64,000 bases of DNA from Candidatus Latescibacterota bacterium (GTDB taxonomy: Bacteria; Latescibacterota; UBA2968; UBA8231): contig JAJEFJ010000090.1 of the NCBI GenBank assembly GCA_022820485.1, forward strand, positions 1 to 64,000. Reading direction: 5' to 3'. The notes below the pieces were generated by a model. The model searched no databases and was not told where the DNA came from. It saw nothing but the letters and a program-made list of their open reading frames with translations. The position numbers and the translations under genes are program-made. Of the stretch, positions 49,017 to 58,158 are shown one piece after another (the first letter of the stretch is position 1; the number at the start of each line of letters is the position of its first letter).

Positions 49017-49823
49017 ATGATCGAAAAAAGCAAATTGGGATTTGTGGGTACCGGCAACATGGGTCGGGCGCTGATTGAAGGTTTGGTTGGTCAGCTTCCT
49101 GCAGGTCAGATAACCGCAGCCGACATCAGGCCGGAAGCGCTCGAAGGCTTGTCGGCGTTGGGCGTCCACACCAGTACCGACTCGGCAGATGCGGTCCGCG
49201 ATCAGGACTTGGTGATTTTGATACTCAAGCCGCAAGTGGCCGCTCCCGTATTGAAGACACTAGCCGCGCATTTTAACACCCAGCAGGTTGTCGTCTCGCT
49301 CATGGCCGGCGTATCGACCGCCCGGCTCGAAGAGCTACTGCCCGCGCAAATGTCCGTAGTGCGCGTCATGCCGCAGACGTTGGTGAAGGTGCGTGGTGCG
49401 GCTTGCGCTCTCTGCGCTGGTCGCGCTGCCAGCGCAGAACAGATGGCGCAAGTGCGTTCTCTGTTCGACTTAGTCGGTACTACAGTCGAGGTCGCCGAAA
49501 GTCTCATGGACGCAGTTACGGGGCTTTCCGGTAGCGGCCCGGCTTGGGCTTACACCGTTGTTGAAGCGCTCGCCGACGGCGGCGTACGCGCCGGCCTGCC
49601 GCGCGAGACTGCACTAACACTCGCCGCACAAACTCTGCTCGGTGCCGCGCGCCTCGTACTCGAAAGCGGCGAGCATCCGGCCGTGCTCAGAGACCAAGTT
49701 ACTTCGCCGGGCGGGACTACGGCCGCGGGGCTACACAAGCTAGAAGAAAAGGGCCTGCGCGACGCCCTAATTAGCGCCGTGCTGGCCGCAGCCGAGCGCT
49801 CCGCTGAGTTGGGGCAATCGTGA
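49017..49823 (+). CDS. proC: Pyrroline-5-carboxylate reductase
   Basis: The last step of proline synthesis. The 268-residue protein has the Rossmann motif LGFVGTGNMGRALIEGL, VILILKPQ, VVSLMAGVS, VVRVMPQTLVKVRGAACAL and the C-terminal signature DAVTGLSGSGPAWAYTVVEA with QVTSPGGTTAAGLHKLEEKG. GAGG lies ten bases before the ATG. hisH begins inside its stop (GTGA), and proB is three genes on, so proline and histidine genes share one transcript. Confidence 0.95.
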   Translation: MIEKSKLGFVGTGNMGRALIEGLVGQLPAGQITAADIRPEALEGLSALGVHTSTDSADAVRDQDLVILILKPQVAAPVLKTLAAHFNTQQVVVSLMAGVSTARLEELLPAQMSVVRVMPQTLVKVRGAACALCAGRAASAEQMAQVRSLFDLVGTTVEVAESLMDAVTGLSGSGPAWAYTVVEALADGGVRAGLPRETALTLAAQTLLGAARLVLESGEHPAVLRDQVTSPGGTTAAGLHKLEEKGLRDALISAVLAAAERSAELGQS

Positions 49824-50422
49824 TTGCAGTCATCGACTACGGCATGGGCAATTTGCGCAGCGTGCAGAAAGCCTTCGAATTCCTTGGCTATGAAGCCGAG
49901 ATCGTCGAAGACCCCGAGCACCTAAGCGCGGCCACGCATCTCGTATTGCCCGGCGACGCGGCTTTTGGCGATGCCATGCACAACTTGCAGACCGCCGGTT
50001 GGGACGCAGCCATCGCCGAGGGTCTCGCAGCCGATAAGCCCTTCTTGGGCATCTGCGTGGGGCTACAACTCATGTTCGAGGAAAGTGAGGAAATGGGGAC
50101 CCATCGCGGCCTCGGAATCCTGCCGGGCAAATGCGTGCGTTTCCCGCCTACCGAGCGAGTGCCGCAGATAGGCTGGAACCAAATCGCCATCAAGCGCAAA
50201 GAGTCGCTTTTAGAGGGCGTACCCGAAGGAAGTTTTTTTTATTTTGTCCATTCGTACTACGTGGTAAACGACAACAAAGACGATTGCGTCGCCACGACCG
50301 ACTACGGGATTGATTACACCTCGGTTGCCGGAAGCGGGCGCGTCTTTGGCGTGCAATTTCACCCAGAAAAGAGCCAAGTCCACGGCTTGCGCCTTCTCGA
50401 AAACTTCGCGCGCCTGCGCTGA
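49820..50422 (+). CDS. hisH: Imidazole glycerol phosphate synthase, glutaminase subunit
   Basis: A 200-residue class I glutamine amidotransferase: VIDYGMGNLRSVQKAFE, GICVGLQLMFEESEE with the catalytic Cys, and VFGVQFHPEKSQVHGLRLLE with the His-Glu pair. It feeds ammonia to HisF. The GTG start overlaps the proC stop by four bases and hisF follows eight bases later. Together they make IGP and AICAR in histidine synthesis. Confidence 0.97.
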   Translation: MIAVIDYGMGNLRSVQKAFEFLGYEAEIVEDPEHLSAATHLVLPGDAAFGDAMHNLQTAGWDAAIAEGLAADKPFLGICVGLQLMFEESEEMGTHRGLGILPGKCVRFPPTERVPQIGWNQIAIKRKESLLEGVPEGSFFYFVHSYYVVNDNKDDCVATTDYGIDYTSVAGSGRVFGVQFHPEKSQVHGLRLLENFARLR

Positions 50423-50430
50423 TAGAGATT

Positions 50431-51204
50431 ATGCTTGCTAAGCGAATCATTCCCTGTCTAGATGTAAAAAATGGCCGCAACGTGCGCGGAGTGCGCTTTT
50501 CAGCCGACCGCGATGCCGGCGATCCCGTTGAACTCGCCGAGCGCTACGACGCCGAAGGCGCAGACGAACTCGTCTTCTACGACATCACGGCTTCAGCCGA
50601 TGGCCGCGCCATTGTCATGGACCTCGTGCGCCAAGTCTCCGAGCGGGTCTTCATTCCCCTGATGGTCGGCGGCGGTATTCGCACCTTCGCGGACGTGCGC
50701 CACATTCTCAAGACCGGTGCCGACAAGGTCTCGATCAACTCGGCCCATGTGTATTCGCCGGAAATCATCAACCAAAGCGCGGAGAGCTTCGGCTCGCAGT
50801 GCATTGTCGCAGCCATCGACGCGCTCAGGCGGCCAACCGCGCCCGGCGAGCCGCCGTCGTGGGAGCTGTACATCAACGGCGGCCGCAAGGCCACCGGCAT
50901 CGACGCTTTAGAGTGGGTGGAGGCCCTCGTCGATCGCGGAGCGGGCGAGTTGGTGCTCAACAGCATCGACGCCGACGGCACGTGCGCTGGGTACGACCTC
51001 GAGCTAAACCAAGCCGTGGCGCGCATTGTAGATGTGCCCATCGTCGCCTCGGGCGGCGCCGGCAACCTCGACCACATTCACGAGGTGCTGACTACGGGCG
51101 AGGCCAGCGCCGCGCTGGCGGCCTCCATCTTCCACTTCCAGCATTACTCGATCCCCGAAGTCAAAAGCTTTCTGCGCGAGCGCGGGGTTGCGGTGCGCCA
51201 GTGA
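50431..51204 (+). CDS. hisF: Imidazole glycerol phosphate synthase, cyclase subunit
   Basis: A 257-residue (beta/alpha)8 barrel. RIIPCLDVKNGRNVRGVRF carries the catalytic Asp11, IPLMVGGGIRT and KVSINSAHVYSPEII bind phosphate, and AIDALRR holds the second Asp. Paired with the adjacent HisH. Its stop is overlapped by the proB GTG. Other his genes are elsewhere. Confidence 0.97.
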   Translation: MLAKRIIPCLDVKNGRNVRGVRFSADRDAGDPVELAERYDAEGADELVFYDITASADGRAIVMDLVRQVSERVFIPLMVGGGIRTFADVRHILKTGADKVSINSAHVYSPEIINQSAESFGSQCIVAAIDALRRPTAPGEPPSWELYINGGRKATGIDALEWVEALVDRGAGELVLNSIDADGTCAGYDLELNQAVARIVDVPIVASGGAGNLDHIHEVLTTGEASAALAASIFHFQHYSIPEVKSFLRERGVAVRQ

Positions 51205-52346
51205 CCGAAGCAAGCGAAGTGTCGCGGCAGGCCCTGATGAGCGAGGTGCAGCGGCTGGTAGTAAAGATCGGCAGCAGCGCCCTGACCACGCAGAGCCACA
51301 AGCTCGACGACGAGGTAGTCACCCAACTCGTCGAAGACGTAGTCGAACTGCGCTCACAGGGATTGGAGGTGGCGATCGTCACCTCGGGAGCGGTGGCCGC
51401 GGGCATGGGGCAGATGGAGTTGGACAAACGCCCGGACAACATCGCCCAACTACAAGCCCTCGCGTCCATCGGCCAAGTCCTGTTGATGGATATCTACAAG
51501 GACGAGTTCCACCGCCGAGGCGTGCCCATCGGCCAAGTGCTCCTAACCGCCGAGGATATCCTCGGCGACCGCCATCGCTACGTAAATCTCGAAAACACCT
51601 TCCGCAACCTCTTTGCCTATGGGGCCGTGCCCCTAATCAACGAAAACGACAGCGTCGCCGTTGCCGAACTCCGGCGTCAACTCGGGGAAAACGACATGCT
51701 CGCCGCTTATGTGACGAACCTGATTCGGGCGGATATGCTGGTCATTTTCTCGGATGTCGAGGGGCTTTACGACGCCTTTGGCCCGCGCGGTCCCGAGGGC
51801 AAACTAGTGAACCAAGTGACCCAAGACGGCCTCGACCTAGAAGGAATGATCGGCCGTTCGCTCGACGGTCGCGGCAGTGGCGGCATGGCGACCAAACTGC
51901 GGGCCGCTCGGCTCTTGATGGCCTGCGGCGAAATGACGGTTATCGCGCACGGGCGCAAACACCGCTTGCGCCACATCCTCGCTGGCCGCGAGCAAGGGAC
52001 GCTCTTTCTGCCGACCGGCCGCAAGCTCAACAGCCGGCATCGCTGGATCGGCTTTGCCAGCCAGTGCTGCGGCAGCGCGGTGATTGACCGCGGTGCCCAA
52101 CGCGCCATCGCCGAGCAGGACAAGAGTCTGCTCCCGGTGGGGGTCGTCTCCTGCGAGGGCGAGTTTGCCGCTGGCGATGTGGTGCAGGTAATCGGCGAGC
52201 GCGGTGAGAAGCTGGGGCGGGGTTTGTGCCGTTACTCAGCCTCTGAACTGCGCCGCATATTAGGCATGAACTCGCCCGAAGTCGCAAGCGCACTGGGCCG
52301 TCCCGCCCGCGAAGTCATTCACCGCGACGACCTCGTCTTATTCTAA
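51201..52346 (+). CDS. proB: Glutamate 5-kinase
   Basis: The first enzyme of proline synthesis, phosphorylating glutamate. 381 residues: RLVVKIGSSALTT, AIVTSGAVAAGMGQM, LLTAEDILGDRHRYVNLENT, VPLINENDSVAV and GRGSGGMATKLRAARLLMACG form the kinase, and a C-terminal PUA domain covers roughly 275-375. The GTG at 51201 overlaps the hisF stop (GTGA), which fixes the start; a Met at 51237 is the alternative. It is about 14 residues longer than the E. coli enzyme at the N-terminus. Confidence 0.95.
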   Translation: MTEASEVSRQALMSEVQRLVVKIGSSALTTQSHKLDDEVVTQLVEDVVELRSQGLEVAIVTSGAVAAGMGQMELDKRPDNIAQLQALASIGQVLLMDIYKDEFHRRGVPIGQVLLTAEDILGDRHRYVNLENTFRNLFAYGAVPLINENDSVAVAELRRQLGENDMLAAYVTNLIRADMLVIFSDVEGLYDAFGPRGPEGKLVNQVTQDGLDLEGMIGRSLDGRGSGGMATKLRAARLLMACGEMTVIAHGRKHRLRHILAGREQGTLFLPTGRKLNSRHRWIGFASQCCGSAVIDRGAQRAIAEQDKSLLPVGVVSCEGEFAAGDVVQVIGERGEKLGRGLCRYSASELRRILGMNSPEVASALGRPAREVIHRDDLVLF

Positions 52347-52353
52347 AATCGCC

Positions 52354-52635
52354 GTGACTAAGACAGCCAAAATTTTGCTGATCGCCTTCTTCGCTCTGGT
52401 GGCTTACGTGGCCTTTGGCAACAGGCTGTTCTACAAGGTGTGGCAAGAGGAGAAAACCCTAACCAAGTTGGAAGCGCAGCGAGACCGACTAGAGGCCGAA
52501 AATGACAGCTTGCGCCAAGTGCTAAAATTGCTCGAAAGCGACATAGATTTTATCGAGAGAGTTGCGCGCGAAGATCTCGGCTTGGTCAAGCCGGGCGAGG
52601 TGGTCATCCCCCTGCCTACCAAAGAAAGCGAGTGA
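52354..52635 (+). CDS. ftsB: FtsB/DivIC-family cell division protein
   Basis: A 93-residue septum-formation protein: one membrane helix (AKILLIAFFALVAYVAFG), a coiled coil (LTKLEAQRDRLEAENDSLRQ) and IDFIERVAREDLGLVKPGE, the conserved C-terminal motif. FtsB/DivIC links the divisome sub-complexes in the periplasm. It starts seven bases after proB with a GTG. Confidence 0.9.
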   Translation: MTKTAKILLIAFFALVAYVAFGNRLFYKVWQEEKTLTKLEAQRDRLEAENDSLRQVLKLLESDIDFIERVAREDLGLVKPGEVVIPLPTKESE

Positions 52636-52639
52636 CGCC

Positions 52640-53419
52640 ATGCTACGCACTATCGTCAAAACGCGCGCCATCGTACTGCGCACCATGCGCATGGGCGAGA
52701 CCAGCAGCCTAGTGACGTTGTACGCTCAGGAGTGCGGCAAACTCAAGACCATGGCCCGAGGTGCTCGCAAGCCCAAGAGTCGGTTTGGGGCCGCGCTCGG
52801 CTTAATGAGTGAAGTCCAAGCCGTCTGCTACGTCAAAGAGACCCGCGACCTGCAAACCCTAAGCGAATGCACCCTACTAAAACCAGCGCCCGACTTATCG
52901 CAAAGCCTAGAGCGACTTTCCTTTGGCAGCGCCGCCTGTGAACTAGTTGACCGCCTAACGATCGAGGGCGAGAACAACCCTCGGCTCTACCAGTGCTTAT
53001 CTGGAGTATTGCACGGCCTTGCCGAAGTGGAGCCAGAGCAGGTCGAGTCGCTGTTCTGGTACTTCCAACTGCGCGCCGCCGCGGCCCTCGGCTACCGCCC
53101 GGAATTACGCCAGTGCATTATCTGCCAACGCGAACTAGTCGGCCCCTCGTCGTGGTTCAGCGCAGCCCTCGGGGGCGGCCTGTGCGCTGCCTGCGGACCC
53201 GGGAACGGGGTGCGCTTAGCGCAGCGCAGCTTGCGCTTTCTCGCCGTCCTCCAAGGTCTTAGAACCTACAGCAAGGAGGCTCTCCCTCAAGCTCCTTCCC
53301 AGCGCGGCGAGATCCGCATGGCTTTGCGCAGCTTTCTAGAGTACCACGGGGGCGAGCACAGCCGGCTCAAATCGCTCGACTTTCTCGATGGCCTCAACAA
53401 GGCCGCTTTACCCGTCTAA
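52640..53419 (+). CDS. recO: DNA repair protein RecO
   Basis: A 259-residue protein: an N-terminal OB fold (TRAIVLRTMRMGETSSLVTL, KTMARGARKPKSRFGAALG), a helical domain, and a C4-type zinc site (CIICQRELV, then CAACGPG). RecO loads RecA with RecR at gaps in RecF-pathway recombination. The ATG at 52640 lies four bases after the ftsB stop; the frame open to 52562 overlaps ftsB. Confidence 0.92.
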   Translation: MLRTIVKTRAIVLRTMRMGETSSLVTLYAQECGKLKTMARGARKPKSRFGAALGLMSEVQAVCYVKETRDLQTLSECTLLKPAPDLSQSLERLSFGSAACELVDRLTIEGENNPRLYQCLSGVLHGLAEVEPEQVESLFWYFQLRAAAALGYRPELRQCIICQRELVGPSSWFSAALGGGLCAACGPGNGVRLAQRSLRFLAVLQGLRTYSKEALPQAPSQRGEIRMALRSFLEYHGGEHSRLKSLDFLDGLNKAALPV

Positions 53420-53435
53420 CTTACTGGAGATTTTC

Positions 53436-54809
53436 ATGTCCGACGACGCAATGGAAAAACTAGTATCCCTGTGCAAGCGCAAAGGCTTTATCTACCAAAG
53501 CTCGGAAATCTACGGCGGCCTCAACGGCTGCTGGGATTACGGTCCTCTGGGCGTCGAGCTGTTGCGCAACATCAAAGAGGCTTGGTGGAAGGCCATGACC
53601 TACCGAGAGGATGTGGAGGGCATCGACGCCAGCATCCTCATGAATCAGCGAGTGTGGGAGGCATCGGGCCACGTCGATAGCTTTACCGACCCGATGGTCG
53701 AAGATCGCAAGACCAACGAGCGCTTTCGGCTCGACCAACTCCTCGAAGAAAACGGCCTCGACGTAGCGGGCCTGAGCGCCGAGGAAATGGGCGTGCTACT
53801 GCGCGAGCGCAACATCAAAAGCCCCAAGGGCAACGAACTAAGCGACCCGCGGCAATTCAACCTGATGTTCAAGACCTTCGTCGGCCCGCTTGAAGACGAC
53901 AGTGCGCGGGTCTTTCTCCGCCCGGAGACGGCGCAGGGCATCTTCGTCAACTACCTCAACGTGCAGGCGGCGACGCGCCAGAAGCTGCCCTTTGGCATTG
54001 CCCAGATCGGCAAGGCATTCCGCAACGAGATCAACACCAAGAACTTTCTCTTCCGCACGCGGGAATTCGAGCAGATGGAGATGCAGTACTTCGTCGCGCC
54101 GGGCACCCAAGACGAGTGGTTCGACTATTGGCGCGAGCAGCGCTGGAAGTGGTTCGCGCAAATCGGCCTACCCGAGCGCAAGCTGAGCTGGCACGAACAC
54201 CAAGGAGACGAACTGGCCCACTATGCCCGCGCCGCCTTCGACATCCAGTACGAGTTCCCTTTTGGCCCAGGCGAGATCGAAGGCATCCACAATCGCGGCG
54301 ACTACGACCTGTCGCAGCACGAAAAATTCTCGGGCAAACAGCTCAAGTACTTCGACGAGCAACAGCGCACCAAGTTCGTGCCCTACGTCGTAGAAACCTC
54401 CATAGGGGCCAGCCGCACACTAATGGCCTGCTTAGTCGAAGCATACCACGAGGAAGAGGTCCGGGGTGAGACGCGGGTGGTAATGCGCTTTCACCCGCGC
54501 ATCGCGCCGATCAAAGCGGCGGTATTGCCCCTCGTCAAACGCGACGGCATGCCTGACATCGCCCGGCAAATCGCCGAGGACCTCCGACCTTACATGCGGG
54601 TCTTTTACGACGAGGGCGGCGCGATCGGCCGCCGCTATCGGCGCATGGACGAGGTGGGGACGCCGTTCTGCCTAACGATCGATTCAGACACCCTAGCGGA
54701 CCAGACCGTCACCGTGCGCGCTCGCGACACCATGGCCCAAGAGCGGGTGCCCATAGCCGAGCTGCGCTCCCACCTTGAGAGCCGCATGGACGCTTGGCAA
54801 ATCCCTTGA
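53436..54809 (+). CDS. glyQS: Glycyl-tRNA synthetase (dimeric, eukaryote/archaeal-like type)
   Basis: A 457-residue class II synthetase of the alpha2 type. LVSLCKRKGFIYQSSEIYGG and NGCWDYGPLGVELLRNIKEA are motif 1 surroundings; RPETAQGIFVNYLN, FRNEINTKNFLFRTREFEQM (motif 2) and VVETSIGASRTLMACLVEAY (motif 3) follow, and HPRIAPIKAAVLPLVKRDGM starts the anticodon-binding domain. GGAG lies seven bases before the chosen ATG. Confidence 0.97.
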   Translation: MSDDAMEKLVSLCKRKGFIYQSSEIYGGLNGCWDYGPLGVELLRNIKEAWWKAMTYREDVEGIDASILMNQRVWEASGHVDSFTDPMVEDRKTNERFRLDQLLEENGLDVAGLSAEEMGVLLRERNIKSPKGNELSDPRQFNLMFKTFVGPLEDDSARVFLRPETAQGIFVNYLNVQAATRQKLPFGIAQIGKAFRNEINTKNFLFRTREFEQMEMQYFVAPGTQDEWFDYWREQRWKWFAQIGLPERKLSWHEHQGDELAHYARAAFDIQYEFPFGPGEIEGIHNRGDYDLSQHEKFSGKQLKYFDEQQRTKFVPYVVETSIGASRTLMACLVEAYHEEEVRGETRVVMRFHPRIAPIKAAVLPLVKRDGMPDIARQIAEDLRPYMRVFYDEGGAIGRRYRRMDEVGTPFCLTIDSDTLADQTVTVRARDTMAQERVPIAELRSHLESRMDAWQIP

Positions 54810-54835
54810 CCCAATAGTATAAATCCTGATATTAT
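54806..54835 (+). promoter_or_regulatory. Promoter of the tRNA-Leu gene
   Basis: TTGACC at 54806-54811, 18 bases, TATTAT at 54830-54835. The start point would be near 54842, about 45 bases before the tRNA. It overlaps the end of glyQS. Confidence 0.6.
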
Positions 54836-54885
54836 CCTTCGCGCTTGGGCTATAACCCTCCTCAGGCGCAGATTTATCCGGTACA

Positions 54886-54972
54886 GCGAAAGTGGCGGAA
54901 CTGGCAGACGCGCTAGATTTAGGATCTAGTGCCCGAAAGGGCATGGGGGTTCGAGTCCCCCCTTTCGCACCA
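54886..54972 (+). tRNA. tRNA-Leu (anticodon UAG)
   Basis: The acceptor arms GCGAAAG and CTTTCGC pair, and ACCA is encoded at the 3' end. The anticodon stem CTAGA/TCTAG encloses the loop TTTAGGA with anticodon TAG, and a long variable arm (GCCCGAAAGGGC) marks a type II tRNA. The T loop GTTCGAGTC is intact. It reads CUN leucine codons. Confidence 0.97.
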
Positions 54973-55034
54973 TGAAAACGAGCGCACGGCCGACGATTTG
55001 GCGGTGCGTCCTAGCCTTGTAAAGGTTGCGTTTC

Positions 55035-56270
55035 GTGAAGACACAGGTCACAGAAAAGGGGCAGTGGGCACGCGAGCTGGCCGTTGAAGTCGAAGCTGCG
55101 CGCATTGACGCCGCCGTCAATAAGGCCCTGCGCCGCTACCAAAAGCGGCTGGAGATCCCAGGCTTCCGCAAGGGCAAAGTGCCGCTCAGGATCGTCGAGG
55201 CGCGCTTCGGCAGCTCCATCCGCGGCGAAGTCCTCGGCGACCTCCTCCCCTCGCTACTAGAAGAAGCCGCGCGCGAAGCGGGCCTGCGGCCGGCCGCACC
55301 CCCCAAAATCTCCCAACTCGACCACGAGCCGGGAGGCAGTCTGACGTTCACAGCAGAGCTTGACGTCTGGCCCGAGATCAACGCCGAGCACTACGAAAAC
55401 CTCTCCGCCACCCGCATGGTGCACGAGGTGGCCGACGAGGAAATCGGCGAGCACCTAGAGGAACTGCGCCGCCGCCACGCCACCGAGCGAGTCGTCGAGC
55501 GACCATTGGCCAACGGCGACGTGCTCGTCGCGGATTTGCAGCGCCTCGACGAGAGCGGCTTGCCCGTCATTGGCGACAAGTACGAGAAGCGCCACATCCT
55601 CATCGGCGACGAAAATGCCCTCAGTCCCGAGTTTGAAGAGGCCCTCGTCGGCATGAGTGCTGGCGCAGAGCGCAAGGTCCGCTTCGCCTACCGAGAGGAC
55701 CTGCCCAACGAACAGCTCGCCGGCCAGATCGCGCATTTCGCAGTGGCGGCTCACGAGGTGCGCGAGCGCACCCTACCCGAGCTCGACGACGAGTTCGCCA
55801 AGGACCTCGGCGAACAGTTCCAGACCCTCTCCGACTTGCGCCAACACCTCAGCGAACAGATCCAACAGCGCTGGGAATACATGGCCCAGCAGCGCCTGCG
55901 CAGCGAGTTGATCAACCAACTCATCGTAAAAAACGACTTTGAACTGCCCGAGAGCATGGTCGATAACTACCTCGACTCGCTCGAACGAGAGCAGGCCGAT
56001 CACGACCAAGACCGCGACCACAGCGACGAAGAGCGCGCCCAAGCCACGCGCCAGCTCAAGAGCTATATACTGCTCGAAAGCGTGCGCCAACAAGCCGGGG
56101 TCGAAGTAACGGACGAGGAGTTTGCCCAATTCGCCGCCGAGCGCGCCGAGCGCGCTAGCGTCCAACCCTCTGACTTGCAGAACTCAGAGGAATTGCGGCG
56201 CGAACTGGAAGACCAAAAGGTTTTTGATTTGCTCATTGCCAAAGCTGAAATCAAAGAGGAAAAGGTATAA
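55035..56270 (+). CDS. tig: Trigger factor
   Basis: A 411-residue ribosome-bound chaperone. The ribosome-binding signature is GFRKGKVPLRIVEARFG, followed by a degenerate FKBP-type prolyl-isomerase domain (about 140-235) and a helical C-terminal arm (LPESMVDNYLDSLEREQADH). The GTG at 55035 is chosen because AAAGG lies nine bases ahead; the TTG at 55026 would be too close to it. It heads the tig-clpP-clpX unit, a classical gene order, and directly follows tRNA-Leu. Confidence 0.95.
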   Translation: MKTQVTEKGQWARELAVEVEAARIDAAVNKALRRYQKRLEIPGFRKGKVPLRIVEARFGSSIRGEVLGDLLPSLLEEAAREAGLRPAAPPKISQLDHEPGGSLTFTAELDVWPEINAEHYENLSATRMVHEVADEEIGEHLEELRRRHATERVVERPLANGDVLVADLQRLDESGLPVIGDKYEKRHILIGDENALSPEFEEALVGMSAGAERKVRFAYREDLPNEQLAGQIAHFAVAAHEVRERTLPELDDEFAKDLGEQFQTLSDLRQHLSEQIQQRWEYMAQQRLRSELINQLIVKNDFELPESMVDNYLDSLEREQADHDQDRDHSDEERAQATRQLKSYILLESVRQQAGVEVTDEEFAQFAAERAERASVQPSDLQNSEELRRELEDQKVFDLLIAKAEIKEEKV

Positions 56271-56273
56271 ATC

Positions 56274-56882
56274 ATGTCGCTGATTCCAATGGTCATCGAA
56301 CAGACCGGCCGCGGAGAGCGCTCATACGACATCTACTCGCGGCTGCTCAAGGACCGCATCATCTTCGCCGGCACTCCGATCAACGACGCAATCGCCAATC
56401 TCATCATCGCCCAAATGCTCTTTCTCGCTTCTGAAGATCCCAAAAAGGACATCGCGCTCTATCTCAATACCCCTGGCGGGCTGATTTCGGCGGGCATGGC
56501 CATCTACGACACCATGCAATACGTGGCCGCCGACATCTCCACGATCTGCATCGGCCAAGCATCCAGCATGGGAGCCGTGCTATTGGCTGGCGGCACCAAG
56601 GGCAAGCGCCAAGCCCTGCCCAACGCCCGCGTCTTGCTGCACCAGCCCATGGGCGGCATTGGCGGCCAAGCAGCCGACATGGAAATCCACGCCCGCGAGA
56701 TCATCGCCATGCGCCAGCAGATCAACGAGGTCCTAGTCGATTGCACTGGGCAGCCGCTAGAGCGCATTGAGCGCGACACCGAGCGCGACTTTTTCATGTC
56801 GGCCGCAGCAGCCGTCGAATACGGCATCATCGACGAGATCATCGCTCCATCGCACGTCGAGGTAGCCCCTTCCCCAGTCTAG
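56274..56882 (+). CDS. clpP: ATP-dependent Clp protease proteolytic subunit
   Basis: A 202-residue serine protease with the catalytic triad in place: Ser98 in GQASSMGAVLLAGG, His123 in LLHQPMGG and Asp172 in ERDFFMS. MVIEQTGRGERSYDIYSRLL is the usual N-terminus. It forms a tetradecamer capped by ClpX, encoded nine bases downstream. Confidence 0.98.
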   Translation: MSLIPMVIEQTGRGERSYDIYSRLLKDRIIFAGTPINDAIANLIIAQMLFLASEDPKKDIALYLNTPGGLISAGMAIYDTMQYVAADISTICIGQASSMGAVLLAGGTKGKRQALPNARVLLHQPMGGIGGQAADMEIHAREIIAMRQQINEVLVDCTGQPLERIERDTERDFFMSAAAAVEYGIIDEIIAPSHVEVAPSPV

Positions 56883-56891
56883 GAGCTTGTT

Positions 56892-58142
56892 TTGCGCCGT
56901 CGGCCCCCCCAAAGCGATCCGCGCTGCTCGTTCTGCGGGCGCAGCCACAACCAAGTTGACAAGATCATAACCGGCCCCCAGGTCCACATCTGCAACGAGT
57001 GCGTCAAGCTGTGCAACGACGTCTTGGCCGAGGAGCGGCAAAAGACCCTCCCTTGGGAGACCGAAGAGATGCCCAAGCCGGGCCAAATCAAGGATTTTCT
57101 CGACGAATATGTGATCGCCCAAGAGCGGGCCAAGAAAATCCTCGCGGTCGCCGTGTACAATCACTACAAGCGCATTCGCACCAAAGTTGACTTAGACGAG
57201 GTGGAGCTCGAAAAAAGCAACGTAATGCTCATCGGCCCCACCGGCACCGGCAAGACCGAACTGGCCAAAACCCTCGCAAAGTTCCTGCAAGTCCCCTTCT
57301 CCATTGCCGACGCCACCATTCTCACCGAGGCCGGTTACGTGGGCGAAGACGTGGAAAACATCCTCGTGAGCCTTTTGCAAGCAGCCGACTACGATGTGCC
57401 CCGCGCCGAAAAAGGCATCCTCTATCTCGACGAGGTTGACAAAATTGCCCGCAAGAGTGCCACGCCTTCGGTGGGCCGCGACGTGTCGGGCGAGGGCGTG
57501 CAGCAAGCACTGCTCAAAATTTTGGAGGGCACCACTGCCAACATCCCGCCCAAAGGGGGCCGCAAGCACCCTGAACAGCCGATGATCCAGATGGATACCC
57601 GCAACATCCTCTTCGTCTGCGGCGGAGCCTTCGAGGGGCTAGACAAGGTCATCAGCCAACGGGTCGGCAAGCGCACCATGGGCTTTGGAGCCGACAGCGA
57701 CGACGAACGCGACTCCGACGCCTTAGACGTATTGCCACTGGTGCAGCCCGAAGATTTGCTCGCCTACGGCATGATCCCCGAATTTGTCGGCCGCGTACCA
57801 GTAATCACCACTATGGACGAGCTCGCCGAGAACGACTTGCTCCGCATCCTCACCGAGCCGCACGACGCCATCATCAAGCAGTCGCAGCGGCTCTTCGCCA
57901 TGGACGGAGTCGAGGTCGAGTTCACCGAGGACGCCCTGCGCAAGATAGTAGCCCTGACCGTTCACAAGGGCACGGGGGCCCGCGGCTTGCGCTCCGTCCT
58001 AGAGCAAGCCATGATGGACATCATGTTCGACATTCCCTCTCAGGAGGGCGTGACGCGCCTGCAAGTTACGGGCGAGATGATCGAGCGCGGGATTGAGCAG
58101 TACAGCAGCGAAGACGAAGAGATGCGGCGCAAACGCGCCTAA
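56892..58142 (+). CDS. clpX: ATP-dependent Clp protease ATP-binding subunit
   Basis: A 416-residue AAA+ unfoldase. The zinc finger has Cys12, Cys15, Cys34 and Cys37; Walker A is GPTGTGKT at 115-122, followed by ILYLDEVDK, and QALLKILEGTTANIPPKGGR and GYVGEDVE pore-loop regions. The TTG start has AGGAG six bases upstream, well placed. It unfolds tagged substrates for ClpP. Confidence 0.98.
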   Translation: MRRRPPQSDPRCSFCGRSHNQVDKIITGPQVHICNECVKLCNDVLAEERQKTLPWETEEMPKPGQIKDFLDEYVIAQERAKKILAVAVYNHYKRIRTKVDLDEVELEKSNVMLIGPTGTGKTELAKTLAKFLQVPFSIADATILTEAGYVGEDVENILVSLLQAADYDVPRAEKGILYLDEVDKIARKSATPSVGRDVSGEGVQQALLKILEGTTANIPPKGGRKHPEQPMIQMDTRNILFVCGGAFEGLDKVISQRVGKRTMGFGADSDDERDSDALDVLPLVQPEDLLAYGMIPEFVGRVPVITTMDELAENDLLRILTEPHDAIIKQSQRLFAMDGVEVEFTEDALRKIVALTVHKGTGARGLRSVLEQAMMDIMFDIPSQEGVTRLQVTGEMIERGIEQYSSEDEEMRRKRA

Positions 58143-58158
58143 TCTCCAAGCCCCGGCG

